DNA of 15,810 bases from Sedimentisphaerales bacterium (GTDB lineage: Bacteria; Planctomycetota; Phycisphaerae; Sedimentisphaerales; SM23-30), in the NCBI GenBank assembly GCA_030636065.1, contig DAOVXR010000010.1:1-15810 (forward strand), written 5' to 3'. This document shows, piece by piece, positions 1 to 7,818 of the stretch. The notes beneath the pieces are model-generated. The model had not been told where the DNA came from, did no database searches, and saw only the letters and a list, made by a program, of their open reading frames with translations. Numbering within the stretch: the stretch's first letter is position 1; the number at the start of each line of letters is the position of its first letter. Made by a program: the position numbers and the translations under genes.

Positions 1-54
1 AATAGGCCGAGAAAATGCCTTAACTATCGGACCCCAACTGAGGTGTTCAACTGA
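1..54 (+). CDS. IS30-family transposase, C-terminal fragment (cut by window edge)
   Basis: Reading in frame from base 1 gives NRPRKCLNYRTPTEVFN and then TGA. NRPRKxLxxxTPxEVF is the characteristic C-terminal end of IS30-family DDE transposases, which cut and join insertion-sequence ends. Only 17 residues are visible; the catalytic domain lies outside the window. The same frame after the stop reads IRFVALQI (55-78), and VALQ is the usual last motif of this family. So either this copy stops early through a nonsense change or small indel, or its tail is naturally shorter. It is convergent with the adjacent minus-strand AsnB-like gene. Family assignment is from remembered motif similarity. Confidence 0.75.
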   Translation, partial: NRPRKCLNYRTPTEVFN

Positions 55-60
55 ATCCGT

Positions 61-88
61 TTTGTTGCACTTCAGATTAAAATTCAGG
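61..88. repeat. Probable right inverted-repeat end of the IS30-like element
   Basis: The stretch around GTTGCACTTCAGATT, just after the transposase stop, resembles the terminal inverted repeats of many IS30-type elements, whose ends overlap the codons for VALQI. The matching left end is outside the window, so the exact boundary and any target-site duplication cannot be seen. Confidence 0.4.
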
Positions 89-149
89 CATTAATGCTGT
101 TATGTCTTTTATGTTGTGTAATCTTCTGTTTAATGGTTCCACAAAATAT

Positions 150-1976
150 TTAATCAACGAATAGGCGATGCCATATTTCCAAACTAATTATATTCCCGAT
201 CTCTCTCATATAGTTTGCCTTATTGTTAAAGTGTTCAGGAACCAATGTCTTAGCCATAAAATCAGAATTTATATATGGCCTTGACAAAGTTCGTTCATCC
301 AAAAGCATATTTGTCATATAAATCCGTAATTCATTTTTAATCCATCGACGATAACAAGCAAGATTATTGGAACCTAAGAATATTTTTTCAAGACCGGTTG
401 TTTTCATGAATGGATCTAACCTGGCAAAATAATGCGGAACATTTTGATGAAGATACGCTTTGTCCAGCCGGGTAAGGACACCATTTACACCAGCGATCAA
501 GCCCATTGTAAAGTTTTCAATGGTGTCTTTTGATTTAATATAGGCCCCTTTATTGGAAGCTATCAATGCCAACTGTGTACAATATTTCTCTATAATGTGT
601 TTTTGTATAACTGAACCATGCAAATATACTTTAGGTGCTCTAAAAAGGTGCAATGCCATTTCTTTGTCAAGATAAGGACTTCTAAGCACAACCTGAGATC
701 GCTCGATAGACATAAACCCGTCGGGCCACAGCCATCTCATAGCGTCAATAGTTGATTGCCAATCACCAAACATATGAGTATATTGTTTGAAATCTCCAAT
801 ATCACCAATAAACTGATTCGAGAACATTTCTCTACAAAAATTACATTTGGGTACAAGGAATCCGCCGGACATAGTTTGTGAGCCGTATTTGCCTGTCAGC
901 CTTATCTGGCCAACTTTTCGCGAAAGATTGTTAAGGTGAATTTCATGGCTTTTAAATATATCAGCAGAACCGTCAGAAACATAAATAGTTTTGTTGGCAT
1001 AATCGGAAAAGTTCTCAAAAAAGTCATCTTTGATATATATTACCTGATAATCCAGATCAACCGCTTTTGCGGCTTTTCTCGCCACAGTTACATCCAAACT
1101 ATCTCGATATGGACCGCACCACGTATAACACGGAATTGTATAACCCAGATGCTTGGTTAATGCCAGCACGGCTCTTGTATCCCACCCGCCAGTCAATGAA
1201 AGGCTTACACTTTCTCCTGAAACATATCTTGGCATGATTCCACTAAATAATCTGGTGGACTCTTCAATAAATTCTATTTTATTAATAGATTTATCAATCT
1301 TAAGGTTAGAAAAATCGAAATACTGTTTCTTTTTAACACGACCGTCTTTGTAAACCCACAATGAAGCAGGCGGCAATCGGTAGATGTTCTTAAAAAGAGT
1401 CTGGTCATTGAGAATGCTGCCGTATAGGAAATATTCGGGAAACCTGTCAATATTGGGGCCATATGGCGACAGGCCGGAACGCAGAATGCTTTTAATCTCT
1501 GAAGCAATGATAAATGTATTCTCATGTTGAGTGTAGAATGCCCGGTAGATGCCAAAGCAATCATTGACAATGACTATTTCACCCTTTCTCCCGTCATATA
1601 TGACTGCAAGAAACCATCCGTTTAGATCGTTGGCAAATAAGTCGCCCTGGTCTTCGTATAAATGCAATACCAATTCGGCATCGCTATTGGTTTTTATTTC
1701 ATGCCCTGCCGATATTAATTTTTTCTTCAGATTTACTCGTTCATGAAGCTCGCCATCCATCATAATTAAGATTGTTTTATCTTCATTATAAATTGGCTGG
1801 TGTTCTTTGTTCACAATATTCAAATGCACCCGAGACGCGACAAGCGGACATTTAGTACTGTTAAATATATCCTTTTGATAAAAACTCTCGTAGTGCATCG
1901 CCTCCGTCATCACACGGATATTTTGGGCAATTGCCCTGTCATATTTTGGTGTTAAGAGTGCAGCCAATCCAGGCAT
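150..1976 (-). CDS. Asparagine synthetase (AsnB)-like protein lacking the glutaminase Cys2
   Basis: 608 residues, the usual length for AsnB-type proteins in polysaccharide loci. The N-terminal half looks like a class II glutamine amidotransferase: MPGLAAL aligns with MCGIAGI, MDGE (73-76) with the NGE motif, SDAELVL (98-104) with SDTEVLL, and DCFGIYRAFY (139-148) with DRxGxKPLYY. The catalytic Cys2 is Pro, so glutamine hydrolysis is probably lost. The synthetase half has a variant PP-loop, LTGGWDTRA (261-269, normally SGGxDS). A GKYG stretch near 362 replaces the usual SGDGGDE. C378 and C381 form a CxxC pair. The ATG fits the alignment and has AGGA 10 nt upstream. It is the last gene of the operon, 48 bp after the GT2 gene. 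By family it is likely to make an ATP-dependent amide-type modification of a sugar or other small substrate; the substrate is unknown. Confidence 0.8.
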   Translation of the reverse strand: MPGLAALLTPKYDRAIAQNIRVMTEAMHYESFYQKDIFNSTKCPLVASRVHLNIVNKEHQPIYNEDKTILIMMDGELHERVNLKKKLISAGHEIKTNSDAELVLHLYEDQGDLFANDLNGWFLAVIYDGRKGEIVIVNDCFGIYRAFYTQHENTFIIASEIKSILRSGLSPYGPNIDRFPEYFLYGSILNDQTLFKNIYRLPPASLWVYKDGRVKKKQYFDFSNLKIDKSINKIEFIEESTRLFSGIMPRYVSGESVSLSLTGGWDTRAVLALTKHLGYTIPCYTWCGPYRDSLDVTVARKAAKAVDLDYQVIYIKDDFFENFSDYANKTIYVSDGSADIFKSHEIHLNNLSRKVGQIRLTGKYGSQTMSGGFLVPKCNFCREMFSNQFIGDIGDFKQYTHMFGDWQSTIDAMRWLWPDGFMSIERSQVVLRSPYLDKEMALHLFRAPKVYLHGSVIQKHIIEKYCTQLALIASNKGAYIKSKDTIENFTMGLIAGVNGVLTRLDKAYLHQNVPHYFARLDPFMKTTGLEKIFLGSNNLACYRRWIKNELRIYMTNMLLDERTLSRPYINSDFMAKTLVPEHFNNKANYMREIGNIISLEIWHRLFVD

Positions 1977-2024
1977 AAATGTAATATCCTGTAAAAAATA
2001 ACAAAATGATTAAAACAACAGATG

Positions 2025-2969
2025 CTAATTTGCTTTTATCAATATTTTTCGAAATCCCAGGCAGCATTTCAAACCGGTTAAATGATTCTTCGCAATGTTG
2101 CGATTTGTATAATTCCTATTAAAAATCAGCAGAGGCATCATAAGCAATAAGCGAGATAGATAAAATGTAATTTTGAGAATTACACCAAAACAAGCTTTCC
2201 ATTTGGGCCAATGCTTGAACATAAGTCGGATATCTGAAATGTCTTTTAACACAGCTCGTTCGTTCCTATATTTGGCAGCACTTACGTTTCCTAAATGTAT
2301 TATCTGGGGGGCCGGGGTATATAAATTTTTCCACCCCGCCTTATAAAAACGATAACACCAGTCAATCTCTTCGGCATACATAAAAAACTGTGTGTCCATC
2401 ATTCCAACACGCTTTATTGCCTCTTGTCTTACCATCATAAAACACCCAGTTACAACATCCACTTCTTGCTCATCTTTTCGATCCCACCAGGACATTCGCT
2501 CCCGACCGAAAAAACGGCTGCGGGGAAATATCTTATACAGATAAGTAGTAAAAAGAAGCCTGTTAAAAACTGAAGGGAACATAAAACAGGTAGGCTGCAA
2601 TGTCCTGTCAGGGTTGAGCACCTTGCAGCCGACGACAGACGCGTTGGGACGATCTTTGGCGAACTCAAGTGTTTTTGATATTGCGTTATCCAATATAATC
2701 GTGTCACTGTTCAGTAATAGCACATATTGGCCCTTGGCAATCTCCATACCCTGATTGTTGGCCGCGGCAAAACCCCGATTTTCTGAATTTTCAATCAGAT
2801 AAACCTGTGGAAATTCCGCCCGGACCATTGACACTGAATCGTCAATTGAAGCATTATCTATAACAATCACTTCATATTCAATCTCACTCGTCTGATCATA
2901 AACAGACAGTAGGCAATCCCGCAAAACATCCCGCGTGTTCCAGTTGACGATTATTACTGAAACATCCAT
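2025..2969 (-). CDS. Family 2 glycosyltransferase (rhamnosyltransferase-like)
   Basis: 314 residues from the chosen ATG. It is a GT-A fold, inverting glycosyltransferase: VSVIIVNWNT (3-12) opens the nucleotide-binding half, followed by VIDNAS (36-41), NRGFAAANN (64-72) and LLLNSDT (84-90), which supplies the metal-binding DxD equivalent. The acceptor half has GCFMMVR (175-181), YAEEIDWCYR (198-207) and IIHLGNVSA (223-231), the pattern of WbbL/RfbF-type rhamnosyltransferases. A hydrophobic patch near 261-283 probably touches the inner membrane. The frame stays open 29 codons further upstream to 3056. That longer start would overlap the polymerase gene, whereas GGAGGG lies 6 nt before the ATG at 2969. 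It probably transfers one sugar of the lipid-linked repeat unit; donor and acceptor cannot be read from the sequence. Confidence 0.9.
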   Translation of the reverse strand: MDVSVIIVNWNTRDVLRDCLLSVYDQTSEIEYEVIVIDNASIDDSVSMVRAEFPQVYLIENSENRGFAAANNQGMEIAKGQYVLLLNSDTIILDNAISKTLEFAKDRPNASVVGCKVLNPDRTLQPTCFMFPSVFNRLLFTTYLYKIFPRSRFFGRERMSWWDRKDEQEVDVVTGCFMMVRQEAIKRVGMMDTQFFMYAEEIDWCYRFYKAGWKNLYTPAPQIIHLGNVSAAKYRNERAVLKDISDIRLMFKHWPKWKACFGVILKITFYLSRLLLMMPLLIFNRNYTNRNIAKNHLTGLKCCLGFRKILIKAN

Positions 2970-2975
2970 AAATAT

Positions 2976-2981
2976 CCCTCC
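2976..2981 (-). promoter_or_regulatory. Shine-Dalgarno site deciding the GT2 start
   Basis: The minus strand reads GGAGGG, then six bases, then ATG at 2969. It is one of the strongest ribosome binding sites in the window and places the start 29 codons inside the longest open frame, leaving a 28-bp gap after the polymerase gene. Confidence 0.8.
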
Positions 2982-2997
2982 ATAAAAGCAATCATGT

Positions 2998-4305
2998 TTA
3001 TTGCGGAAACTGCAGCCTGTGACTATCAATGGCCTTATATAAAACAGCTTTATCATATATTGACGGCAAAGTTGCGCAGAAAGCGATTATTATGTAAAAA
3101 GCGTTGATAGGCTGTCCGAATAATGAAACAGAATTACAACCGACAATAATGCCGAACAAGCTGGCTGTCAGACACCATATCAACCACCTATCTGATTCAT
3201 AAATCACTTTCCCAAGATAATAAAATAGTGTTTTGAAGGCTACGACAATTATCGCACAGAAAGGTATAAAGCCGATTAACCCATAGCGACATAAAATTAA
3301 CAGGTAATGATTAACCATATCCGTATGCTTTCTACGGTCGATTCTTGGGCCCCAGCCAGGCTCGGCAAATCCATAGCCGGCCAGCCAATGCCCCCTCATT
3401 CCCCCCTCCCAGATTGCCACCTCTATTAATCTTGTGCGATACCAGGCGGTTCTGCTGTTGAAAGCAAGACGATCTATAACCTGATAAAAATGCCGGTTAC
3501 TTATCATTTCCACCAAACCACACATTAACACAATTACTATAATGGCTATTTTCCAATGTTTTCTTAAATGATAAAATGCAATAAACAAAACACCTGCCAT
3601 AGCGGCAAGCAAAGGACCACTTGACATGGTTGAAAGTATGCCCATAATTGACAGGCCGATCCCGATCTTATAAAGAAAGGCATTTTGGGAAATACTTCTT
3701 AGCAGACCAGCACAAAGTGCCCCCATCATGGCAAAAAATACACCCAAATATATCGGATGCCCAAATGCAGTTATAGCTCTATCAAAACCCCAACGCGGAT
3801 CAGCATGCTTAATATTTCGTCCAAAATCAAGTGGATTGTGACCCGTAATAGATTCATAACAAGCTACTATTGCTAAAAGAGCAATTATCCATAGAATAGC
3901 CTTCAAGAATAAAACATATTGCTGCTTTTCTGTAATTATCGTTCTCACAGCAAAATACGGTAGGGCTATATCAAAAAAACCGCCGGCACGATTCTCAAGA
4001 AACGCCGCAATATCTGTAATATTTGTAACTCCAGACAGGATTTGGCATACAAAATATATTAGTATCAATTTGTCAAGCAATATAAGTTTGAATCGCTTGA
4101 TAAGGTTTGGCTGAAAAAGAATATTTGCATACAAGGCTAAAATAACTATCCTGCTTACAGAAAAATCTACTGTGCCCAATTTCAATGTTAATGTATATGG
4201 ATACCAAACCAGTACTATCATATATACGATAAGACCGTAAAGTGGCCGCACAAATATTACTAAAATGCTCGCCATTATGGCTATTAATGAGGTTAAAGCA
4301 ATCAT
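2998..4305 (-). CDS. O-antigen polymerase/ligase family membrane protein (Wzy/WaaL-like)
   Basis: 435 residues with about ten or eleven hydrophobic segments spread along the length, as in Wzy polymerases and WaaL ligases of the inner membrane. The Wzy_C-type core (about 215-355) holds STMSSGP (225-231), an AFNSRTAWYR stretch before a periplasmic loop, and TDMVNHYLLILCRYGLIG (328-345), which matches the HNxxLxxxxxxGxxG signature. FGHPIYLG (181-188) is also typical. The ATG overlaps the upstream stop codon (ATGA at 4302-4305), so translation is probably coupled to the Fe-S protein gene. In a Wzx/Wzy pathway it would polymerise flipped repeat units; a ligase role cannot be excluded because the two families share this fold. 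It is noticeably AT-rich, as polymerase genes of such loci often are. Confidence 0.85.
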   Translation of the reverse strand: MIALTSLIAIMASILVIFVRPLYGLIVYMIVLVWYPYTLTLKLGTVDFSVSRIVILALYANILFQPNLIKRFKLILLDKLILIYFVCQILSGVTNITDIAAFLENRAGGFFDIALPYFAVRTIITEKQQYVLFLKAILWIIALLAIVACYESITGHNPLDFGRNIKHADPRWGFDRAITAFGHPIYLGVFFAMMGALCAGLLRSISQNAFLYKIGIGLSIMGILSTMSSGPLLAAMAGVLFIAFYHLRKHWKIAIIVIVLMCGLVEMISNRHFYQVIDRLAFNSRTAWYRTRLIEVAIWEGGMRGHWLAGYGFAEPGWGPRIDRRKHTDMVNHYLLILCRYGLIGFIPFCAIIVVAFKTLFYYLGKVIYESDRWLIWCLTASLFGIIVGCNSVSLFGQPINAFYIIIAFCATLPSIYDKAVLYKAIDSHRLQFPQ

Positions 4306-5570
4306 ATAGATTGTTCCATATAACTCAATTTCTGTATAATTGATTTATCTTGTTTGGTCCATTTTCGGGAAATAATCCGCCAAAGTGTTCCTCCTATCCC
4401 ACGCAACCGTTTAAGTACTGGCAGATTATGCCAATTTGCAACCAATGAAAAACCACGAAAACAGGGTGTGGGTACCAGCATCACTCGCATGGACAACAAT
4501 CTCCCCCACAGATGTCTGCGGCGACTTAGAATGGATATCTGTGAACGGGGAAGGATGTCCGGCTCCGCTCGTTCGAACGCTGCATAACCGGCCTGGATAG
4601 CCTCCTTTAGAAATTGCCTTCCCCGTTCCGTTCTAACCAGCACCAGCGAACGGCCGGGATCATCCGGTTCTATCTGTCTATACCAGGGATCGCCGCAGGA
4701 AATATCGGCAAACTCACCTGTTGAATCGGGACACAATCTGCATCTTAGCTGGCCATGCTTGCTGAGAATATCGCCCCAGGACTCTTCGTAAGCCATTTCA
4801 TATTGGCCGCTGCTGCCGTCGCGTACTACAGCGGTCATCTTACCCGGCCAGCCGCAGCCGCGATACCTGAACTCCGCCACTTCATCGGGTTTAAGACCAA
4901 ATTGCTGCAATATTTTGTGAGTGCCTTCGGTAGTAGGTGTGCCTGCACAAAATATACTGATAGTCAGGCCAATTTTGGTTTTCATTTTTGGATTGATGGC
5001 CTGATATTTTTGCAGGGCTGCTACATCGCAAGGTTTGCCGATAAACACACAAGCTCCCTCAGCCTGCTCTATCAAATCGAATCCGGCACAAGGAGCCGCC
5101 GGGGCGTATCTCGAACCAGTGCAGGATATAAGAGAATCTCTATCGCGGCTGAAAACCGGGATGTTTCGCAGCGGGTTTTCGGAGTCAACTCCTGTATGCA
5201 GCACTCCGCATGCCTTTTTACTCTCAAGGGAGAAAAGGGCCAAAGCCGTAGCCACTCCTCCGGAAGACCCCTTGTACCGAATCTCATCATCGACGGCATA
5301 ACCCTCCCACACCTCAAGCACCGGCCCCCATGCAGTTTTAAGCGATGGAATAACAGCAGACGGGAAAGGCTTATGTACCAGGCCGACACCCGGACACACC
5401 TGGACACAAGCCGAACATTTTCGGCATTTGCCTTCATCAACAATCGGCCTGATACCCTTATCCATTATATCTACAAGAGTAATCGCGCCATTTGGACAAG
5501 CCAGACTGCACACCCCACATCCCATACACAATCGCCAAGAAACCACATTATCTATACACTTAAATATCAT
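4302..5570 (-). CDS. Fe-S oxidoreductase, coenzyme F420 hydrogenase/dehydrogenase beta-subunit (FrhB) family
   Basis: 422 residues. The N-terminus carries two 4Fe-4S ferredoxin motifs: C15-x2-C18-x2-C21-x3-C25-P and C49-x2-C52-x2-C55-x3-C59-P. The FrhB-type N- and C-terminal domains follow: GSSGGVATAL (101-110), TGSRYAP (151-157), GKPCDVAAL (178-186), IFCAGTPT (206-213), RGCGWPG (237-243) and CRLCPDSTGEFADISCGD (277-294). The family binds flavin and Fe-S clusters and carries out two-electron reductions. Members inside polysaccharide loci, often with pyruvyltransferase-family genes as here, have no well-defined substrate. Nothing shows that F420 itself is used. The start abuts the methyltransferase stop (TGA then ATG, no gap), and the end overlaps the polymerase start. 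It is clearly more GC-rich than those two neighbours. Likely a cytoplasmic sugar-modifying reductase, by inference only. Confidence 0.85.
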   Translation of the reverse strand: MIFKCIDNVVSWRLCMGCGVCSLACPNGAITLVDIMDKGIRPIVDEGKCRKCSACVQVCPGVGLVHKPFPSAVIPSLKTAWGPVLEVWEGYAVDDEIRYKGSSGGVATALALFSLESKKACGVLHTGVDSENPLRNIPVFSRDRDSLISCTGSRYAPAAPCAGFDLIEQAEGACVFIGKPCDVAALQKYQAINPKMKTKIGLTISIFCAGTPTTEGTHKILQQFGLKPDEVAEFRYRGCGWPGKMTAVVRDGSSGQYEMAYEESWGDILSKHGQLRCRLCPDSTGEFADISCGDPWYRQIEPDDPGRSLVLVRTERGRQFLKEAIQAGYAAFERAEPDILPRSQISILSRRRHLWGRLLSMRVMLVPTPCFRGFSLVANWHNLPVLKRLRGIGGTLWRIISRKWTKQDKSIIQKLSYMEQSI

Positions 5571-6236
5571 TCATATAGTGGCACGCAAATCAATTTGTCT
5601 CCACAAAAGATGCGAGGCCATACCTAATGTTATAATTTGATAGCATTTTGCCTTGAAAGAAAACTTTGAAAGTGCAGAAACAGATGTTACTTTATATCCA
5701 CTTTCTTCAAACAATTTACGATAGGATTTTGGTGTAAACCATCGAAGATGCGTACGATCCAAAATTCCCTTTTCTGCATATTTCCAATCCCCCCCCATCA
5801 ACATTTTAATCACACTATAATGTGAAACATTCGGGGAACTGGCAAATACCACCCCACCATTCTTTATGAAAGGTTTAAGCCTTTGCAATACCATCCATGG
5901 ATCCACTAAATGTTCCAAAACCTCACTTAATATAAGGGCATCGAAATATTTGTTCGTCCAAGGAAATTCTAGTTTTTCAACATCGGCCAAAATTACTTCA
6001 GATATCTTTCTCGAGGCTATTTTGGCAGCTTTCTGGCAAATCTCAACGCCACAATAATAATCGCACTTTCCTTTGGATAATGCTAACGCTCCGGTATCCC
6101 CAGTACCACAGCCAATCTCAAGAATGCGGGCGTTATGATTGATCGGGAGTTCTGATATAAAATCATACCTAGCGCCTGAATAATATGTGATCTTTTTATC
6201 ACTATATGATATATTTGCCAAAATACGATCATTCAT
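5571..6236 (-). CDS. Class I SAM-dependent methyltransferase
   Basis: 221 residues with the Rossmann-fold order of class I methyltransferases: ILEIGCGTGDTG (38-48, motif I), VEI (64-66) with the acidic residue expected to hold the adenosylmethionine ribose, ILADVEKLEFP (82-92), ALILSEVLEHL (100-110) and FIKNGGVVFASSPN (123-136). The segment GILDRTHLRWFT (137 onward) is common in methyltransferases of polysaccharide and O-antigen loci. There is no signal peptide or membrane segment, so it acts in the cytoplasm. The ATG lies 11 bp after the stop of the upstream glycosyltransferase gene, whose last codons carry GAGGA as a possible ribosome binding site. It probably methylates a sugar nucleotide or a residue of the growing glycan. 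A small-molecule or lipid target cannot be excluded. Confidence 0.85.
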   Translation of the reverse strand: MNDRILANISYSDKKITYYSGARYDFISELPINHNARILEIGCGTGDTGALALSKGKCDYYCGVEICQKAAKIASRKISEVILADVEKLEFPWTNKYFDALILSEVLEHLVDPWMVLQRLKPFIKNGGVVFASSPNVSHYSVIKMLMGGDWKYAEKGILDRTHLRWFTPKSYRKLFEESGYKVTSVSALSKFSFKAKCYQIITLGMASHLLWRQIDLRATI

Positions 6237-6247
6237 ATCTGAAATAG

Positions 6248-7039
6248 TTATTCCTCATATCCAAGTATTTGTGATATTTCTGCTGGATTATCTATACGGC
6301 GGAATTGTTTCCTGTTTGGTGTTTTCTTTAACAAGTATCGTTTTTTTTCGTAGAGCATTTTAAAAAACAATGGCCAGCCACTTTTAGTGATTGGCACAAC
6401 CGTCGTCCAAATCGGCAATTCTGACTTCCATTTGCGCTGCATATATCGATAGGCTTTCACATAGGAACCATCTAATTGCACCACAGGAACACTATTGTGT
6501 ATCACCGGACCATTGAACACATAAGCCTCAAACCCAGCTTTCAATGCTGACTGGACAATATCGGTTCCATATAGATGATATCCCGGTAAATTATCATCAA
6601 AACGAAGCCCGCTCCCCTTTCGTAATATGATTACTATCTCGTCAATTGATCCGACAATCGCAGGGCTTGTAAACTTGCTTTCTATTTTCAATTGCAAACC
6701 AGTTGACCACGCTCCCCCAACCAAATTGTCGGTTCGGTCCTTACCGACAACTCCCAGAACCCCCCATTTATTATCCTCAAGTTCCAATTCTTCAATGGTC
6801 AAAAGTAGTTTTTGCTCCCACCCTCGCGGAAAATAAACATCCTGATGCGCAAAAACAATAATATCGGCATCGGTGTAATCTAATCCGGCATTATATGCCA
6901 AGGCCGCTGATCTATAACCTCGGTTGATAATCAAAGGAACACCGTCTTCGGCCAGCATAGGCGACGCCGCGAGATTGTTCGCCAAACACTCGTCATCATT
7001 TACCGCAGCAACAACTGCTATGGAATATATATATGACAT
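6248..7039 (-). CDS. Glycosyltransferase of the PF13712-like (HQDV) group
   Basis: 263 residues. The N-terminus, SIAVVAAVNDDECLANNL, followed by a GYRSAALAYNAGL stretch and FAHQDVYFP (63-71), matches the Glyco_tranf_2_5 type of GT-A glycosyltransferase, where the HQDV segment takes the role of the DxD metal site. Later motifs are SIDEIVIILRK (131-141), YHLYGTDIVQSALKAGF (154-170) and PVIHNS (178-183), equivalent to the acceptor-side E/DD...H pattern. There is no signal peptide; the C-terminus is basic (KKRYLLKKTPNRKQFRR) and may associate with the membrane. Gaps are 88 bp upstream to the acyltransferase gene and 11 bp downstream. It probably adds a sugar to the undecaprenyl-linked repeat unit; donor and linkage are unknown. 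The ribosome binding site is weak. Confidence 0.75.
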   Translation of the reverse strand: MSYIYSIAVVAAVNDDECLANNLAASPMLAEDGVPLIINRGYRSAALAYNAGLDYTDADIIVFAHQDVYFPRGWEQKLLLTIEELELEDNKWGVLGVVGKDRTDNLVGGAWSTGLQLKIESKFTSPAIVGSIDEIVIILRKGSGLRFDDNLPGYHLYGTDIVQSALKAGFEAYVFNGPVIHNSVPVVQLDGSYVKAYRYMQRKWKSELPIWTTVVPITKSGWPLFFKMLYEKKRYLLKKTPNRKQFRRIDNPAEISQILGYEE

Positions 7040-7127
7040 TCTTATTCACCAACTTATACATACCCTGCATTTGCATTACTGCACAAGTTTGACTCACAGG
7101 AAATCAATGCGGTATTTCAATTCTTTC

Positions 7128-7808
7128 TCAAGGGGATGCAAAAAGCTCTTCGGTATCTTTCATCCACCATTTCTCTTGTTTAATCTTGAGTTGCGTTTCC
7201 TCTGAGAAACGATATTTTATTATCTTTGCGGGATTACCGGCCACGACTGCAAAATTGGGTACGTCTTTAGTTACAACAGCACCTGCACCTATGACTGCGC
7301 CATCGCCAATTTCACGTACCTTCGGCGTAACTATCACACCTCGTCCGAACCATACATCATTACCGATAGTAAGACTATAAAATGGCGTTGAGTCTTTTTT
7401 TGCATATCCGAGACCGGGAAAATAGAAGAAAGGATGCATCGATTTGTATTCTAATGGGTGATTCGCATTTAGAATGTACACATCGCCTGCAAACGAGCAA
7501 TACCGGCCAATCTTTGTATAAGATCCTATATTTTTTGTATTAAAGCAGCTACCATAACTATACATCCCGATTTCAATATGATGATAATCCGCATAAATTC
7601 GACGCATCAATTTAGACCATATCTGCACATAAAGCGTCTTGTAATTACGGCAGTTTCTTACTTTATATGGCATGCGGCAGATTACCTTCGACCGAATCCT
7701 TAAATACTCCACTTCTTGAACTATACGCCTGATAAGTTTCCTTATTCGCTCATTTCTCAAAGCGTAAACTTTGTATAGCAGGTTGTCTATTATTTTTGTT
7801 TCAGTCAT
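7128..7808 (-). CDS. Hexapeptide-repeat (left-handed beta-helix) O-acetyltransferase
   Basis: 226 residues. After a basic helical N-terminus (1-70), hexapeptide-repeat turns run from about 78 to 190: IGMYSYGSCFNTKNIGSYTKIGRYCSF, then NANHP with the presumed catalytic His117, then TIGNDVWFGRGV (147-158), IGDGAVIGAGAVVTKDVP and AVVAGNPAKIIKYRF (187-201). This is the CatB/Vat/WbbJ-like xenobiotic or sugar acetyltransferase arrangement; the enzyme trimerises and uses acetyl-CoA. In an EPS locus it most likely O-acetylates a sugar residue or a nucleotide sugar in the cytoplasm. The gene begins 10 bp after the stop of the pyruvyltransferase-family gene, consistent with co-transcription. The N-terminal 70 residues are longer than in minimal family members. 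Confidence 0.88.
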   Translation of the reverse strand: MTETKIIDNLLYKVYALRNERIRKLIRRIVQEVEYLRIRSKVICRMPYKVRNCRNYKTLYVQIWSKLMRRIYADYHHIEIGMYSYGSCFNTKNIGSYTKIGRYCSFAGDVYILNANHPLEYKSMHPFFYFPGLGYAKKDSTPFYSLTIGNDVWFGRGVIVTPKVREIGDGAVIGAGAVVTKDVPNFAVVAGNPAKIIKYRFSEETQLKIKQEKWWMKDTEELFASP

Positions 7809-7818
7809 ATCACTATAT

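Noticed and set aside
2970..3056. 29-codon N-terminal extension of the GT2 gene
   Set aside because: It would overlap the polymerase gene, is not homologous to GT2 starts, and bypasses the GGAGGG site placed just before the ATG at 2969.
4755..5627. Plus-strand open frame of 290 residues opposite the Fe-S protein gene
   Set aside because: The minus strand here encodes a full FrhB-family protein with all its cysteine motifs. The plus-strand translation shows no domain and is rich in Ser, His and Arg, typical of an antisense shadow.
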